Of a stretch of DNA of 64,000 bases, positions 47,271-59,502 are shown piece by piece. The notes beneath the pieces are model-generated. The model saw only the letters and a list, made by a program, of their open reading frames with translations. It had not been told where the DNA came from and ran no database searches. The DNA is from Gonapodya prolifera JEL478. Taxonomy: Eukaryota; Monoblepharomycota; Monoblepharidomycetes; Monoblepharidales; Gonapodyaceae. Positions within the stretch are counted from its first letter, which is position 1. Every line of letters begins with the position of its first letter. Where the stretch lies: contig KQ965731.1 of the NCBI GenBank assembly GCA_001574975.1, forward strand, positions 1,237,737-1,301,736, in the 5' to 3' direction. The translations under genes and the position numbers were made by a program.

Positions 47271-47393
47271 ACGGCCTGTCTGAGTGTTCTGTTCTCGTAT
47301 AGACATTTTGGGAGAGATAGATAGATCGTAGCTAACCGTGTCAAGACGCCGATGGACAGTAAAGTGTAGTAGTAGTATTGAAGCAAAAGACTT

Positions 47394-49216
47394 TTATAGC
47401 GAGGACCCCAGCTTTATGCGTTTGGAAGGAGACCAGTCACTTAACCTGTGGTCCATTTTCCACACATCTGGGAAACCTGCCATCCAACCCCGTCCGAGAG
47501 CAAGCAGCGCCGCCTGCTTTCCGCTCAAGAAGCACTTATGTTTGCAAAGCGTCGTGCGTGTAGGGGGTTTTCAATTTGGCTTGTTTCCACGCCATGACGG
47601 GCACGTACCTTGCACATTCCCATTCCCGAAAACCCCGCCGAAACGTACTCTCCTGGTCGGTTCGGGACTTGTCCTGTGACGGGTTCTGGGGGTGTGCCGC
47701 GACGTTAGTTGAACCTTCCCACAATCCCAGGTCCACCGCACGCTTCTTTCACTCACCCCCGCTGGCCGTCCACCCCTGCGTCCCGCTCCACACGCCCTCC
47801 ACCCTCGTCTTTGTCCCAAAATTCTTCTCCAAAAACCCCTCGATCCCGCTCGCCACCCGCGGATCCACGTCGCTGTCCTCAGCGTTCCAGCCCTGCCCAT
47901 TGTTCTCCTGCAGGTCCCGGAACCCGCCCAGCACCACGCGCCCGTCCGGGCGCGAGGACATGTATGCGTACCCGTGGTTTGCAGACACGGACGCGCGGAA
48001 GGGGGGCGCGGTTTCGGGGATGAGGGAGCCGCACTTGGGGTCGGGGTTACGTTGCGGTCCGTCAGTCGTGACGTACGAGGGTGGCGGGGGATAGCATCGC
48101 GCGGAAACACTCACCACGCCCCTGACTGGTGTGACCAAAAGCTCCGGTAACAGCGCGCGCGAGTATCCGTTGGTGGCGTAGATGACGCGTTTGCATCGCA
48201 CGTCGCCCTTTGAGGTGTGGGCCACGAACTCGAACTCCGCGTCCGAGCTTGAGCCGGCACCGGCGACCCGACGCACGATGTGCACCAGCGTGTGCGTTTG
48301 TACGTTGACGCGGCTAAGGTCGGAGGCGAACCGGAGCAGGGCGTGGCAGAACTGGTCCCGAACACGGACATGTCACGCTGATTGCCAAAGGTGTGCACCC
48401 CGCGTCGAGACCTGGCGCCGCTCACCTTTGCCGTCCACACCGCATAGCTCGGCTTGACTACCATCCCGCCAGCCTTTGCAGCATCGCACCCATAAATGGC
48501 CTTGACCTTTTCGGCGTCGATGGATTCGGGTAGGTCGCGCTTGCCGCCCAGAGTGCCGATGCGGGCCTGCCGCTCCCGTTCGGCTTCGGCCTCGGCTGGA
48601 GTGAAGAAGGCGATGAGCGCGTCTGAGTCGAAGCGCTCGAGGATGGGTTCGGCGGCGGGGTAGCGGGAGAGGTACTAAGGAGAAAGGTAATGGATTGTGA
48701 GTGGGAAGATTGACAATGGGTATCCGAATGAATTCACTCACGCGCTTGTGCCACTGGGCCATTGAGGCAATGTTCTCTTCCTGGAATGCAAGCTTGTTGC
48801 GAATCATGTCAAAGTCGGCCTTACCCTCGGACTTGAACTTCCACGCGAAGCCGAACGCTTTATCCCAATTTAAAAAAAACACAGATAACGCTGATATGAG
48901 CATTCACTCGATTCTCAAAGATGCGTCGCACAGACTCACACGACCTCCCAATCCCACCGTTGCGTCCACTTGCACCGTACGCGACGTCCCGGGCATCCAG
49001 CACCGCGATATCGAGGTCTTTTCCCGCGATTTCTGCCAGATGGAACGCCGCGCTACACCCTGTCAGTCCGGCGCCAATGACCAGCACATCGCACGATGCA
49101 GGGAAGGGCTTCGTGACCGGGTATTGTAGCGTGTTCCAGTTCAGCCAGTAGCTTTTCGTGGACTCGGCCTTTGGGAAGGGCAGCGGGTGCCCGTCGACGG
49201 TGCGTGGGGGGCTCAT
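47394..49216 (-). CDS. FAD-dependent oxidoreductase of the DAO/glycine-oxidase family
   Basis: The start is the ATG at 49216. About seven exons were read in phase to TAA at 47394. The FAD-binding N-terminus is CDVLVIGAGLTGCSAAFHLA (GxGxxG), then VLDARDVAYGASGRNGG, the flavin-ribityl segment of DAO enzymes. The middle contains YAVWTAK and VRCKRVIYATNGYSRALLPEL, typical of the second half of the FAD domain. Then come HGYAYMSSRPDGRVVLGGFR and WSGTQGWTASG, and near the end EPVTGQVPNRPGEYVSAGFS followed by GMGMCKAALLAL. There is no signal peptide or PTS1 (the end is GSSL). It probably oxidises an amine or amino acid with release of hydrogen peroxide; the substrate is unknown. Confidence 0.85.
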
Positions 49217-49683
49217 GTGGATGCGCGTGCAGTGCGTGGACGGAAGTGGGAATGCCAATGTATGATCGATCGGGTAGATGCGGACCGTTGACCGTAGTTA
49301 CTCATCGCGGGGGCCAAACATGTTCAGTTGTAGCGAAAAAATTTCGTTCATGCGAGTAGCTATAAAGATAGTGGGGACGCTGGTCTTGAGCTCGCCCTTA
49401 CGAGTTGAGCAGTGTCGTACATACTTGGTGAATGACAAGGGGTTGTGGATGCACAATAGTGAATGCATGACAGTTAGCAGTCTGAAAGGACTTTGACGCC
49501 TTCTACACCACGGCTACTGCCATCTCTACCGTTTCCCGCACGCAATTCAAGTGAAGGACTTTGGAAGAGCGCATAGGTGTGGCGCGGGTGTGACCACAGC
49601 CTTGGTCGGACTTGGAGTTTACCCAACCGAACATTCGAATCTTTACTCCCTCGCTTCACGTTCCAAAAATCAAAGTATTCACA

Positions 49684-51263
49684 ATGACTGTGTCACCGCG
49701 AACACCGGAGTCGTGGTCCCCCGAGTGAGCTCAAAAGAGAAATCCACTCAATCAACTTCACTTTCCGATCAACTCACGCTGTGTATTTGTTCGCCAGGTA
49801 CGCCGCAGCCGTCGCACGACGAAGAGCCATGGGCCTCGACCCATCCATCAAAACCGTCCAGGACTGGCGCCGCGCCGCAGACGCATCGCCCACCTTCCCC
49901 ACTCCCGCAAACGTCAAAATCACACCGACCGAGATCCCGCGCGCTCCCGTTCCCCAGCTGGACGAATCTTCCACGGCCTCTGGCTCGCTTCCCGCGGAGT
50001 GGGTGGAGCCAGTAGATGCGGCGCCCGACGCCCCCGTGCTGTTGTACGCCCACGGAGGGTGGTACTGCATTGGAAGCCCCAGAACGCACAGGGCCATCAC
50101 CACGAATATGGCGGCACGGGGAGTGCGAGTATTGTCGCTTGATTGTGAGTCCGTGGCTGCTGACACGAGGACTCGACGTCTCGGCCAATTCAATCCATGA
50201 CTCATGTGTTACAGACCGACTTGCGGACGAAAACCCCTTCCCTGCCCCTCTTGTTGACGCAATCAGTGCGTTCCGATACGTTCTCGGACAGGGCATTCCC
50301 GCAAGTCGTATTTTCCTCGGAGGCAACTCGGGTACGTATCACACACGTCAAACCTCCGTGTGGTTCTGCACCGCTCAATTCCATGGACACCCATACCCTC
50401 GACCTAGCCGGCGGCAACCTAACCCTCGTCACCGCCATATACTTGCGAGACCAAACCACGCTCCCTCAACTCGCAGGCCTGCTTCCCATCGGCCCGTGGA
50501 CGGACCTCACCTGTTCCAGCCCGACCATGCACCTGGGCGACGAGTTCGAGGCCGACACGATCGCACGAGGACCTGAAGGGACCGCGATGGGTGAACTGAA
50601 CCTGAACACCAATGGCTATCACTCTTTGTTTAATCTGACGTGGCGTGCCGTGCCTTCCCCCCCCCTTTCCAGTCACCAAAGCCTACTGCCCCGACATCTC
50701 CAAGCGCTCCCACCCACTCGTATCGCCTCTCTTCGACGACCCTGTTCCGGGAAAGCCCCTCCCTCCCACACTCGCCCTGTACTCGACCCTGGACCGCCTC
50801 TTCGGGGAGGACGCCGCGTACGCCCTGCTCAGGAACGACGCCGGGGAGAACGTGTCGGTGGACGTGTATGTAGAGCAAGTTCATGTGAGTAGTTGGTGTC
50901 CGCTTTCGTTTGGACCTCCATCCCGCGCCCCCCGGCTGCCCTCCCTAAACCGTGCCCGCCTACGCCCGCCAGGTATTCCAAAACGCCCCCGACCTGCCCC
51001 AAAGCCAAATCTGCTTCGACCGCATGTCCTCCTTCATCACATCCGTCTCCTCCGGTCCCGCACTCCCGGCGGCGGCGGCGGAGCTCAAGGTCATCCTTCC
51101 CGACGGGTCCGTCATGCCCGCAGACGCCTACGGCGGGTTCCGGCTGTTCAGGTCCGAGCTTGCAGGGTGGACGGCCCGTGCGGGGTTAAGGGAGAAGGGC
51201 AAGGGGGATGAGAAGGCGTTGGAGAGGTATGATAGGGCGATGAGTGGGCCGGTGGGTGCGTAG
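49684..51263 (+). CDS. Alpha/beta hydrolase, hormone-sensitive-lipase type
   Basis: The start is the ATG at 49684 (MTVSPRTPESWSP); the next exon gives YAAAVARRRAMGLDPS. The oxyanion motif of the HSL family is a variant, LLYAHGGWYCIGSPRTHR (HGGxY in place of HGGG). The nucleophile elbow is GNSAGGN (GDSAGG variant), assembled across an intron. Also seen: DYRLADENPFPAPLVDAISA, LPIGPWTDLT, and a downstream part with PPTLALYSTLDRLFGEDAAY where the Asp would lie and VEQVH for the His. The intron near 50643 needs a weak GTGCCG donor. It probably acts on esters or lactones; the substrate is not predictable. Confidence 0.82.
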
Positions 51264-51396
51264 AGGTGATGGTGTGAGCGCGTGTGGTTGAACCTCCACG
51301 CTCCGAATGAGGTGGTTTTTGTTTGTTTGTTACTGGTATATAAATCTACGAGGGGTCTGTTTCACCGTATTCCTATGAACGCGAATTAAATCCTCC

Positions 51397-52759
51397 TCAC
51401 GCGTCGAAATACTTGACGCGTTGTTGCAGAAGAACGTGGTCTACGACGGAGAGCTCCACGAGACTGCGAAGCACGAAGGGGGACATGGCAATGCAACATT
51501 TCGGGTCAGATCAGGTCAGAATCCAAACTCGTACCGTGCTCTGTCGTGCTCGCCGAACCGAACCGAAGCGACCCGACATCTCGGGTTCGAAAGACTCACC
51601 CATTAAGCGCTTCCCGCACACTCCCCATCTCCGCCTCCACCTTCTCCGCATCCGCACGGTCGGGCATCGACGACACTTGCACGAGCCACACGTCGGGTCC
51701 GGTGCGTGCGTCGTCTGCAGCCGAGGAGGGATCCACGGGCGGCACGAAGGGGTCGAATGGGGGGAGAGATGCGGGTGACAGGGGCACGGGGAGCTGTGTG
51801 ACGGGGATGCCCGGGTGAGAAAAAAGAGACGGAGGGTAAGGGGTCGGGGGACGTACTTTCTCGACTCGGGCTACGGTGACGCGAAGGTACCGCGTGACGT
51901 TCAGTCGCATGCGTCCGGACGAGTCCACGCCGGGTTCGGAGTCGGGAATGCGGAGGTGGAAGTTGTACCCGCGGCGGACGAACTCGGATGATATTCTTTG
52001 CGGGGGGTACATCACGGTACATCACGGCACCACGTCACGTCAGTTCGACAGCAATCTCTGAGGAACGTCGGTCCACTTGAATTCACTTGTACCCCATGGC
52101 CTTGAGATACTCCACGGCATTCCCGGCCTCGACCTCACACACGACCACGGGGCGGCACGTCGCGCCCGTGTATGAGATGTCCACATTGGAGAACTGGAAG
52201 AGGGTCCTGGACGGGACGGGGCATGAAATGGGTTCGAGTCCGCGTCACTGTCGCCTCGATGGCGCACCGCACAGACACCCGACATGAAACCCACCACTTT
52301 CGTTCGTCAAACGGAATGATCCGTGTTCCACTGGCTCCCCTTCCGGCTCCGTCGTCGGCCTCAACCTCCCCGCGCCGCCGTTTCTTCGCGCCTCCGCGAT
52401 CCAGAAACGACGATCGCAGGCGCAGGACAAGATCGTCGTTGCGGTTCGATCCTACGGGTGTCTCAACTGGAGTGGCGGGCGGGGTGCAAATTCATATCAA
52501 GTTTCGTTTCTTCACCATCGACCTCGCCCACTGTCCCCTCCACGTAAACCTACCTACCCGCGGAGACACACACGACCTCATGCTCAAAGAAATCCGCCCC
52601 GAGACTCGGATCCCCCAGCGCGGCGGAGCCTTTCGTGAGGTCGCCGCAGAACGCGCATAGCCGGTCGAGGAGGGTCTGTAGCGTCGCGCCGGGGGAGGAT
52701 TGGAAGAGGCCGTGTAGGGAGAGTTCGGCGAGGGAGGAGGATGGGCCGAGGGCGGTCAT
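51397..52759 (-). CDS. MED18: Mediator complex subunit 18
   Basis: The start is the ATG at 52759; the stop is TGA at 51397. About six exons were read in phase. The N-terminal block SLAELSLHGLFQS...TLLDRLCAFCGDL...FFEHEVV matches the Med18 start (YLLQG...LIHRLRGLC...FLDHEMVF). Later, VVVCEVEAGNAVEYLKAMGYK is followed directly by ISSEFVRRGYNFHLR, as in Med18's FLMEMGF...EFVAKGHLF. The last parts, DVWLVQVSSMP...EAEMGSVREALN and LVELSVVDHVLLQ, fit the closing beta strand and helix. Med18 with Med20 forms the movable jaw of the Mediator head. A Lys/Arg-rich insert (GGAKKRRRGEVEADDG) is not in the animal proteins. Confidence 0.82.
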
Positions 52760-52858
52760 ATTTGGGGACAGAGAGGTGGTGCGGTTGGATAAACTAAAAT
52801 TCTGCCGTTCAGTTTGTGCTGTGTACGAGTGTATCTCCAACAGTGTCTTCCACGTTGC

Positions 52859-53920
52859 CTAAGCTGCAAGAGCGGCAAACAGCGCTACAAGCCCTCCTGT
52901 GCTGACCAACCTGGTCACCACTTTGTTCCCCGAGCCTGCCTTTGCCGTGGGTGAAGGCGACGCTGCTGCGGTAGTCGCCGATGCGGTCGAAGCGCTCGAT
53001 GTGGCAGATGGCGAGGCGCCAGGAGCGGCCGTTTTGGGAGCGGATGTGCCTGAGAGTGCGTACGCTGGCAAGTGGCAAGAGCGACGTTACTGCATGCACC
53101 TAGGCGGTTCTTGAAAAATACAACGTACTGGTAACATAAGGACCCGTAAGCGAGCACATGAACTGGGTCGCCGCGCTCTGAGCAAGTCCGTACGGTGCAG
53201 GGCACCCAGCGCACTGGGATGTGGCCGATCCGAAAATGTAGTTCCCGCCGTCGAACCGCCACACATTGAGCGTGGTGTTGGTCGGGCATGTCACGAAGGT
53301 CGCGTTGGGGGCGTACACGGTGCCGAGTTGGACGTCGCCGACCAGGCCGCAGCAGCAGCCGCCGGAGTTGGCGGAGCTGTTGAGGGTGGGAGATGGGTTT
53401 GGTTATTGGTGAGAGGGGAGCGATTAGGCGAAGAAAATAGAAAAACACACTTGCAGCAAGCGCGGAATTCGGCGCGAGGAGCGAGCTCGCTGAAGGTGTA
53501 TGTGAATGTAAAGTTTCCGGCCAAGATTGGGATGGAGGTGCCGACGGTCACGCCTGGCAGGAGAACGAGGGTGGATTAAATTGACGTTCGGGATCGTACG
53601 ACAAAAGAAATACCATTTGCAGCGATGATATCAATGGTTGGCTGAAACATTGAGAAGGGATGGTGATGGCCACACCAAGCACAACGATTGATGACCATTT
53701 CTTACCGCGAAACTGAGGCTGACATTGGCCGTTGCAACCTGACATTGAAGGATGGTCGGATCCCGTCAACCATCTCTTGCATCAACGAAACCAAACCTAC
53801 TTGGCAGGAAGAAGTGAGCGATGCGGGGTCCCACGCCAGGGAGAGTGTCGTTGGGAGATTCTGCGCCCAGCACGAGGCAGCAGATGCCGCGATGAGCGCG
53901 ATTGCGAGCAGACAAGACAT
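52859..53920 (-). CDS. GPI-anchored, Cys-rich secreted protein
   Basis: The start is the ATG at 53920, with a signal peptide (MSCLLAIALIAASAASCWAQ). About six exons were joined in phase to the stop at 52859. The ectodomain has GTSIPILAGNFTFTYTFSEL, a double Cys (FRACC), a Cys cluster SANSGGCCCGLVGDVQLG, and CAGCPAPYGLAQSAATQFMC. A Ser/Thr/Ala stalk (SATSSASTASATTAAASPSP) leads to a hydrophobic tail (LVSTGGLVALFAALAA) with a Gly/Ser/Asn omega-site region, as in GPI anchors. Several NxT/S sites are present. The family was not recognised; a cell-wall or surface role is likely. Confidence 0.75.
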
Positions 53921-54192
53921 TTTTCGTGGCTGTCGGGGAATCTCTCAGGGCAGTTATGCGCAATCTCAGTTCAAAATGGAAATAAACTGTGGCGGCAGGG
54001 ACAATCATGAAAAAATGCTTCTGATGTCATATGATCCAACGCGTGAAAGCTTTGTAACATTTAATCAATGCAATGAAAGAAAAGCAGCTAACCTTATCTT
54101 CCATCGGACCTGACGGTTTTGTCTGGGCTTTGCCGTGCTGCGGTCACACCTTCGGCCGGTGATCCCGTTGTCGCTGCAAAAACAACACGAGG

Positions 54193-56846
54193 ATGGCGGT
54201 GCGGTTCGACGGGCAAGCGATCGTGGTCACGGGATCCGGACGCGGGATTGGGCGCAGGTGAGCACAACGTCGCGGTTTGCCTGGTCAGGTTTGGTCCCGG
54301 CACTTGCACTCACCTTTGACTATGAACCTGTCACCAACCCAAGCCACGCCCTCTTTTTCGCCGCACGCGGAGCAAACGTCGTCATCAACGACACGGGCGC
54401 GCCCACAACCCGCGGGGATGCTCATTCCCAAGCGGAATCGGCACAGTCCGTCGCCGAGGACACCGCGCGATACATCCAGCATCACGGCGGTCCCACCGCA
54501 TCATTCACGACCGTCTCGGCCGAGTTTGGGGACGCTGTGGTCCGGGAATCGATTGACAAGTTTGGCAGGCTCGACGTCCTGGTCGTCAATGCCGGGATTC
54601 TCAGGTCGGCGCGGTTGGAGAGAATGAGTGAGCAGGCGTTCGATGCCATGTGGAAGGTTAATGTGAAGGGAGCGTATTCGGCCGTGAGGGCCGCGTGGCC
54701 GGTTTTTCTCAAGCAGGTATGTTGAGTGACGGAGGCAGGCGAGTGAAACGAGCAGGACGAAGGAGCGAGACGCGAGCGCAGTGAGCCGTTCGAGGCCGAA
54801 GCGCCACAAGGCGCTGACCGAGACTGTCGAGTGGAGCGTGCCTCAAGGCCTTAGTGCGATAGCACTGACCGAGTCTGTCTGCCGGAGGCGAATCAATGCG
54901 CAATGGAATAGCACTTCCCGATGGTAAACCAGACTCCATTTCCAGGGCTACGGACGAATCGTACTGACGAGCTCCACGAGCGGAACGTTTGGGTCGTTTG
55001 GAGGTTCCAATTGTGAGACACCACGTTATTATCGCGCCCTTTCGTAACTTCACCGATGATTGTGCTGTGTGACAGACGGTACATCCAAATATTGTCTCAT
55101 TGGACTGCTCCTGTCCATTTCGTCCTTGATTAATTCCCTCCCCGGAAACCCGGACATCTCCATAAGGTACAATTCAATCCCAGAACGCACTTATCCATGT
55201 CCACTCATTAACGCTGAACCTCACTCCATACATCACGTCCATTTACCCTCATTTCCACTCACCCTCACTGCACAAACCAACACAGCGCCGTATGCCCCTT
55301 CGCCTTCACCCGGATGGGCTCCACCGTCATGAAGGAGCCACCCTCGCCTGAGGGGTTCTCGCCCGACAACGTCTCTCCCGTTGTGGCAATGCTGGCGTCT
55401 CGAGAGTACGGGGGTTCGTGTAATGGCGATGTCTGGCTTGCGGGATACGGGTGTGTTTTGCTTTCCTTTGAAAGTGAAAGCGACGAAACCTCAACCCTAA
55501 CTGTTGACCAAATCCCGAAACCCGAAAGGCATTATGCGCGCATGGAACTGGAACCGGCCATTCACTTACCTCGGGTGTACCAAAGCGGTGGCGGGCGGAG
55601 TTACACCGGTGTGCGGTTTCTTGTCGTCGGGTCGGGCTCCAAAAGCCCCCGCGAGCTTTCTTCTCGCCTGTCGAGCTCGGGGGGTAAAGTGATCGAGGTG
55701 GACGTTGTCGATGGGAAATGGAACGAAGCCTCTGCTGTGAAAGACATTGATGCGGTGTTTGGGGGAGAACTCGATGTGTGCTTGTTCGATTGGAGTGGTG
55801 AGTTTGTTGCCACCGCAACACGTCATTGCACGCCCTGCTCACCATCCACACAGACGCACCTCTTCCCTCCAAGTACCCCCTCGCGAAAACGTTTTCAGGG
55901 TCCTTGTCAGACCCCGACCACGCCTCTGCCGTTTCCGATCTGGAGTCCCTTCACCGCGCCTACCTCCTCCCCACGTTACGCATCGCGCAGATCGCTTACG
56001 CCCGGATGCGACGGAAGCAGCAACCGTTCGGGCGGTTTGTCTCGTTCTTAAGAGCCGATATTGGTCGAGAAGGCGCCCGGACAGATGACGGCGAACTCGT
56101 GGTCGGACCCGAATGGAACAGTGGTGAGGGTTCGACTGTCGAAACCTTCGAGTGTCATTGTCGTCTCATGCGGTGGTCTGGGCCTCGCCTCCCTCAGCTG
56201 CATATGGCATCCACGCCCTCCTTCAGGTCTTGACGGTCGAATCGCGTTTCTTCGACTTTGACATTTCCGGGCACAGTGTCGTGCTCCACCCCGTGCAGCT
56301 GGGCGACGCTGGAGGGGTGCGACCGGGAGCATGTCTCCCGGTCGTCGCAGATTTGCTTGGGGGAAACGGACGGGGATACTCGAAGATGTGCATTTTTAAT
56401 GTAGGCGAAATGGTTCAATCTTTTGACGAAAGCTGCTTATGTGACTCGAACGTGCGTTTTATGCTTTCTTTAGGGCACTTCTCTGGCTTGGCATGCCTCC
56501 CCTGGGTCTTTTCTATCCACACCACCACCTCGAGATATCTCTCCGTACCCCTCGCCATTCTCACACTTTAAAATCGAGGAAACGGTTGCAGAAGTAGAGC
56601 GTGGCTGGGAACAGGCTGCAAACATCCACGCGAATGGGAGTTATTGGCCTAAGGACGAGCCTGAGGTGAGCACAGCTGCGTTTGAGATGATTACAAGTGC
56701 CTCATCTTCTCGACAAGGCCACTGCACCTGCCACAAATTATGTGAACAGGTGGTACGCCCGATGGTTCCCGTCGTACTCGCCATCAGGTATTGGAGTGCA
56801 TGGCAAGAAAGGCAAGTTTGACAACGCGGTTGTTGGAAAGCTGTGA
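54193..56846 (+). CDS. Tandem short-chain dehydrogenase, Fox2/MFE2-like, second half degenerate
   Basis: The start is the ATG at 54193. Domain 1 is an intact classical SDR: VVTGSGRGIGR (nucleotide-binding TGxxxGxG), ANVVINDTGA, LDVLVVNAGIL, RIVLTSSTSG, and catalytic NYGTSKYCLIG (YxxxK). It closely resembles the (3R)-hydroxyacyl-CoA dehydrogenase of multifunctional enzyme type 2. Domain 2 keeps the SDR outline (FLVVGSGSKSPRELSSRLSS, ELDVCLFDWS, RFVSFLRADIG), but AAYGIHALLQVL stands where YxxxK is expected and there is no GxxxGxG. A tail of about 110 residues ends GRWF-like (RWYARWFPSYSPSG) and VGKL, at best a weak PTS1. There is no hydratase or SCP2 domain. Intron 54718-54946 carries GC-rich repeats. 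Confidence 0.8.
54721..54920 (+). repeat. GC-rich repeat insert in SDR intron
   Basis: Inside the intron 54718-54946 is a GC-rich stretch with a direct repeat (GCTGACCGAGACTGTC and ACTGACCGAGTCTGTC), short palindromes (GGCGCTGACC..., AAGGCCTTAG) and GGAGGCGAATCAATGCGCAA. It resembles the DRC4 intron array at 29.9-30.3 kb in composition and short motifs. Not coding. Confidence 0.45.
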
Positions 56847-56995
56847 CAGGAGACTCTGCGCAATACCGTCATGCATGTGAAAGACTTATGTAGAATGCTA
56901 AATTAAATATGATTTGCTTGAAACACGATAACTCGTAATGCTCCGACGCCCATCAACAAAAATAATAAGAACGGGTTTGCGATTGCAATTGTTTG

Positions 56996-59240
56996 TCAAA
57001 CGAACGTCAAAATTTGGTGCGGTGGAGTGTTGCAACTATTGATTTGCTTTAATTTCATATCGCCGACCTGTAGCCTAGTGCACGAAGCGCGACGGTGTGA
57101 ATGAATTCGATACATTCTTCCGTCTCCTGAACCCACCACATCAAGCCAGCTTTTTGACTTGTGGTCGTACACCAAGTCCACTTCCTCCTCCTCCTCACTG
57201 AGGTCTACGTCCGTCCCGTCATCTCCCTGTGCGTCGCGCTGGTCGATGGCAAGCACGTCTGTCGACTTTGACCCTTCCTCAGGGTTTGCTTGAAGTGTGA
57301 TGGATGTGTCGGATTCCCGTACAAGCTTGGGGCTGGGAGATTCGGATGATCGTGTTTCAATCGTGTGGGTATCGACCGGAGGATTTGACAAATCACTCTT
57401 CGGTTCATCACGATGTTCGATAAGTGAGCTCGTATGCTCGTCGTCGTTGCGTAGATGTGGATTACGATCTTGAGTGACAATCAAGGTATGCTCATCTTGA
57501 AGCGCAGGCTGTTCTTCGGATGGTGGGAGTGGTGATGGATTTACGACGATTGAAAAAGGTGAGCTCTCGGTGGTAACGGGATGATCCGATGATTCTAGTC
57601 GAGGTTGTTCGTCAAGCAATCTCGGCGAATATGTTTCTTTGCTAACGCTCGCCCCGCTGCTGTCGATATCCAACCGCTTCACATTCTTTTCTGGACTCTC
57701 AGCTTCCTCTTCTTTTTTGTCCAAATCCTTTCGTGTCGGTCGTGCAAGGTCAACTACGGCATCAACGAAGCCTGGCAACTTCATTGGGTCTTCATTGTCC
57801 CTATCTGATAGGGTCCATGCTGATGACGCGATGTCTTGGTGTAGCGACGTGTTTGTATCTTGAAATATTTCCAAGTCTGTGCATGGTAGCGTTCTTGAAA
57901 TAGGCGCCAGGATGTCGATGCTGTGTGTCTTCTTCAAATGGACGTCATCACTGAGGTGCGATGACGCGGAGGAATGGGAACGGTGTTGAAATGAGCGAGA
58001 AGAGGATGCGGCTCCCACTCTCTCCTCCCTACGAGATTCGACTGAAGATTGAACGCTGAGAAACCACACCCGATATTAGCTACATCCAGTTCGCAAGCGT
58101 TAGGAATCGTCATCACCTCGATTTCCTACTCATCCGACTTCCACCACTGTCAGACGATTGAGTTCTTTGCATCCGACTTTGTCGAGGTCGGGCCCCCGAT
58201 CGATTCATGCCCTCCACAACATTATTCCGTAATGTGATGGGTGGAAGCCGCAATCCTCGTGATGGTTCCGTAGGTTCCTCTGTTTTTTCTTCCGATTCTT
58301 CCACATTCGCACGCCGTTGCTTGACCACGACAACGTACGGGCGTTGAACCAGGGGAGGGTCACATCCTGGGCTCGGCAGAGGTACGGCTTTACTTCCAAA
58401 CGCCAGGTGCGCCTTCCGCTGTTCATTGGACGCGCTTGTGCCAAAGAGCTCTCTCTTTTCCGTCACGAATTCTTGCTCGTGTAGGCGCACGCGAGAGTAA
58501 TTACAAATTTGATTGTACGAATCGAGAAACGTGGGGAACTGAAGGGACCGAGGTACGACATCGACAGGTGCATCCACCTCGAAATCGTCTCCAGTCGTGT
58601 CCACTATCCGATGCTTCAATGTAAACACCCTTCGGACACGACAAACTCCTTGAATCTGGATAAAGTCCAATGAACGAAACGATTGGCCGGGCCAAAGTTT
58701 TGTCAGCAGGTCCACACAGTCGAAAGCGAAATTCATCCACAGATCTCTCTTGACAAAAGCTAAGGGTAAAGTGGCGAAGGAAGGTTGAACCTTCGTCGAT
58801 CGTACATTGGTGTTGAATTGAAGTCGACGTTTCTCGCGTCCCAACGTTGTCACGCAAAGCTCGAAGCTGAGCGGTGTCCCAAACGGCACGAACAATTGAA
58901 TCACGAGAATGGGCTGCGTCAGCATCAGGGGTGACTTTTCGTCCTTGGGAAGCGCAATCCTTCCTGCAGATGGGGAACATCAGCCAAAATAGCACGTAGA
59001 TTGAGCAAACGCCCAAACTCGCCCATGCCCTCAATGCAGAAAGCGAACGACTTGAGATCCTGCTCAAAATTCCTGTACACGGACTGCTTTGGCGTTGCTT
59101 TCCAAATTGACAGTCCATTTTGTGGGGATAGCAGCTCTACCGATGGGCCACCTGATGCGGAAACGCGGTGATTACCATCGCAAAATGGGCTGCCATAGAC
59201 ATAGGGGGGTCCAATCACCTTGGTACGCGTTCCGAAACAT
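56996..59240 (-). CDS. CFAP20-domain-containing protein (CFAP20DC, flagellar)
   Basis: The first exon is tiny: ATG at 59240 encodes MFRNAYQG up to a GTGATT donor and joins GPSVELLSPQNG, matching the human start (MFKNEYQGG). The CFA20 domain follows: WKATPKQSVYRNFEQDLKSF, RIALPKDEKSP, PILVIQLFVPFGTPLSFELC, LWMNFAFDCVDLLTKLWPGQ, FRSLDFIQIQGVCRVRRVFT, DVVPRSLQFP. The second half is long, Ser/Asp/Glu-rich and disordered, ending at 56996. CFAP20 relatives sit on the inner junction of doublet microtubules, and CFAP20DC tracks with ciliated species. This is the third flagellar gene in the window. Confidence 0.85.
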
Positions 59241-59502
59241 CTAAGAGAGGCTCTGGCTTTGGTCACGCCTGCTTGCTTGCCTGACTGTTGTCTGGGTAAC
59301 AGGCGCGTCCAAACGTCAAAGGAAAGCTGGCCGGGTCGGTGTGTCTACGCCTGATTCGAAGGTGCACTAGCTTGACTGATCCACTGTGACAAAACATTGC
59401 TATGAGGAATATAATTGATGGTGCTATCTTTTTTCAGTACATGTGTGTATAAATTTAAAGTCGCATTTGATCAACGATTAGGACGTAATCCTGGTGCAGT
59501 CG

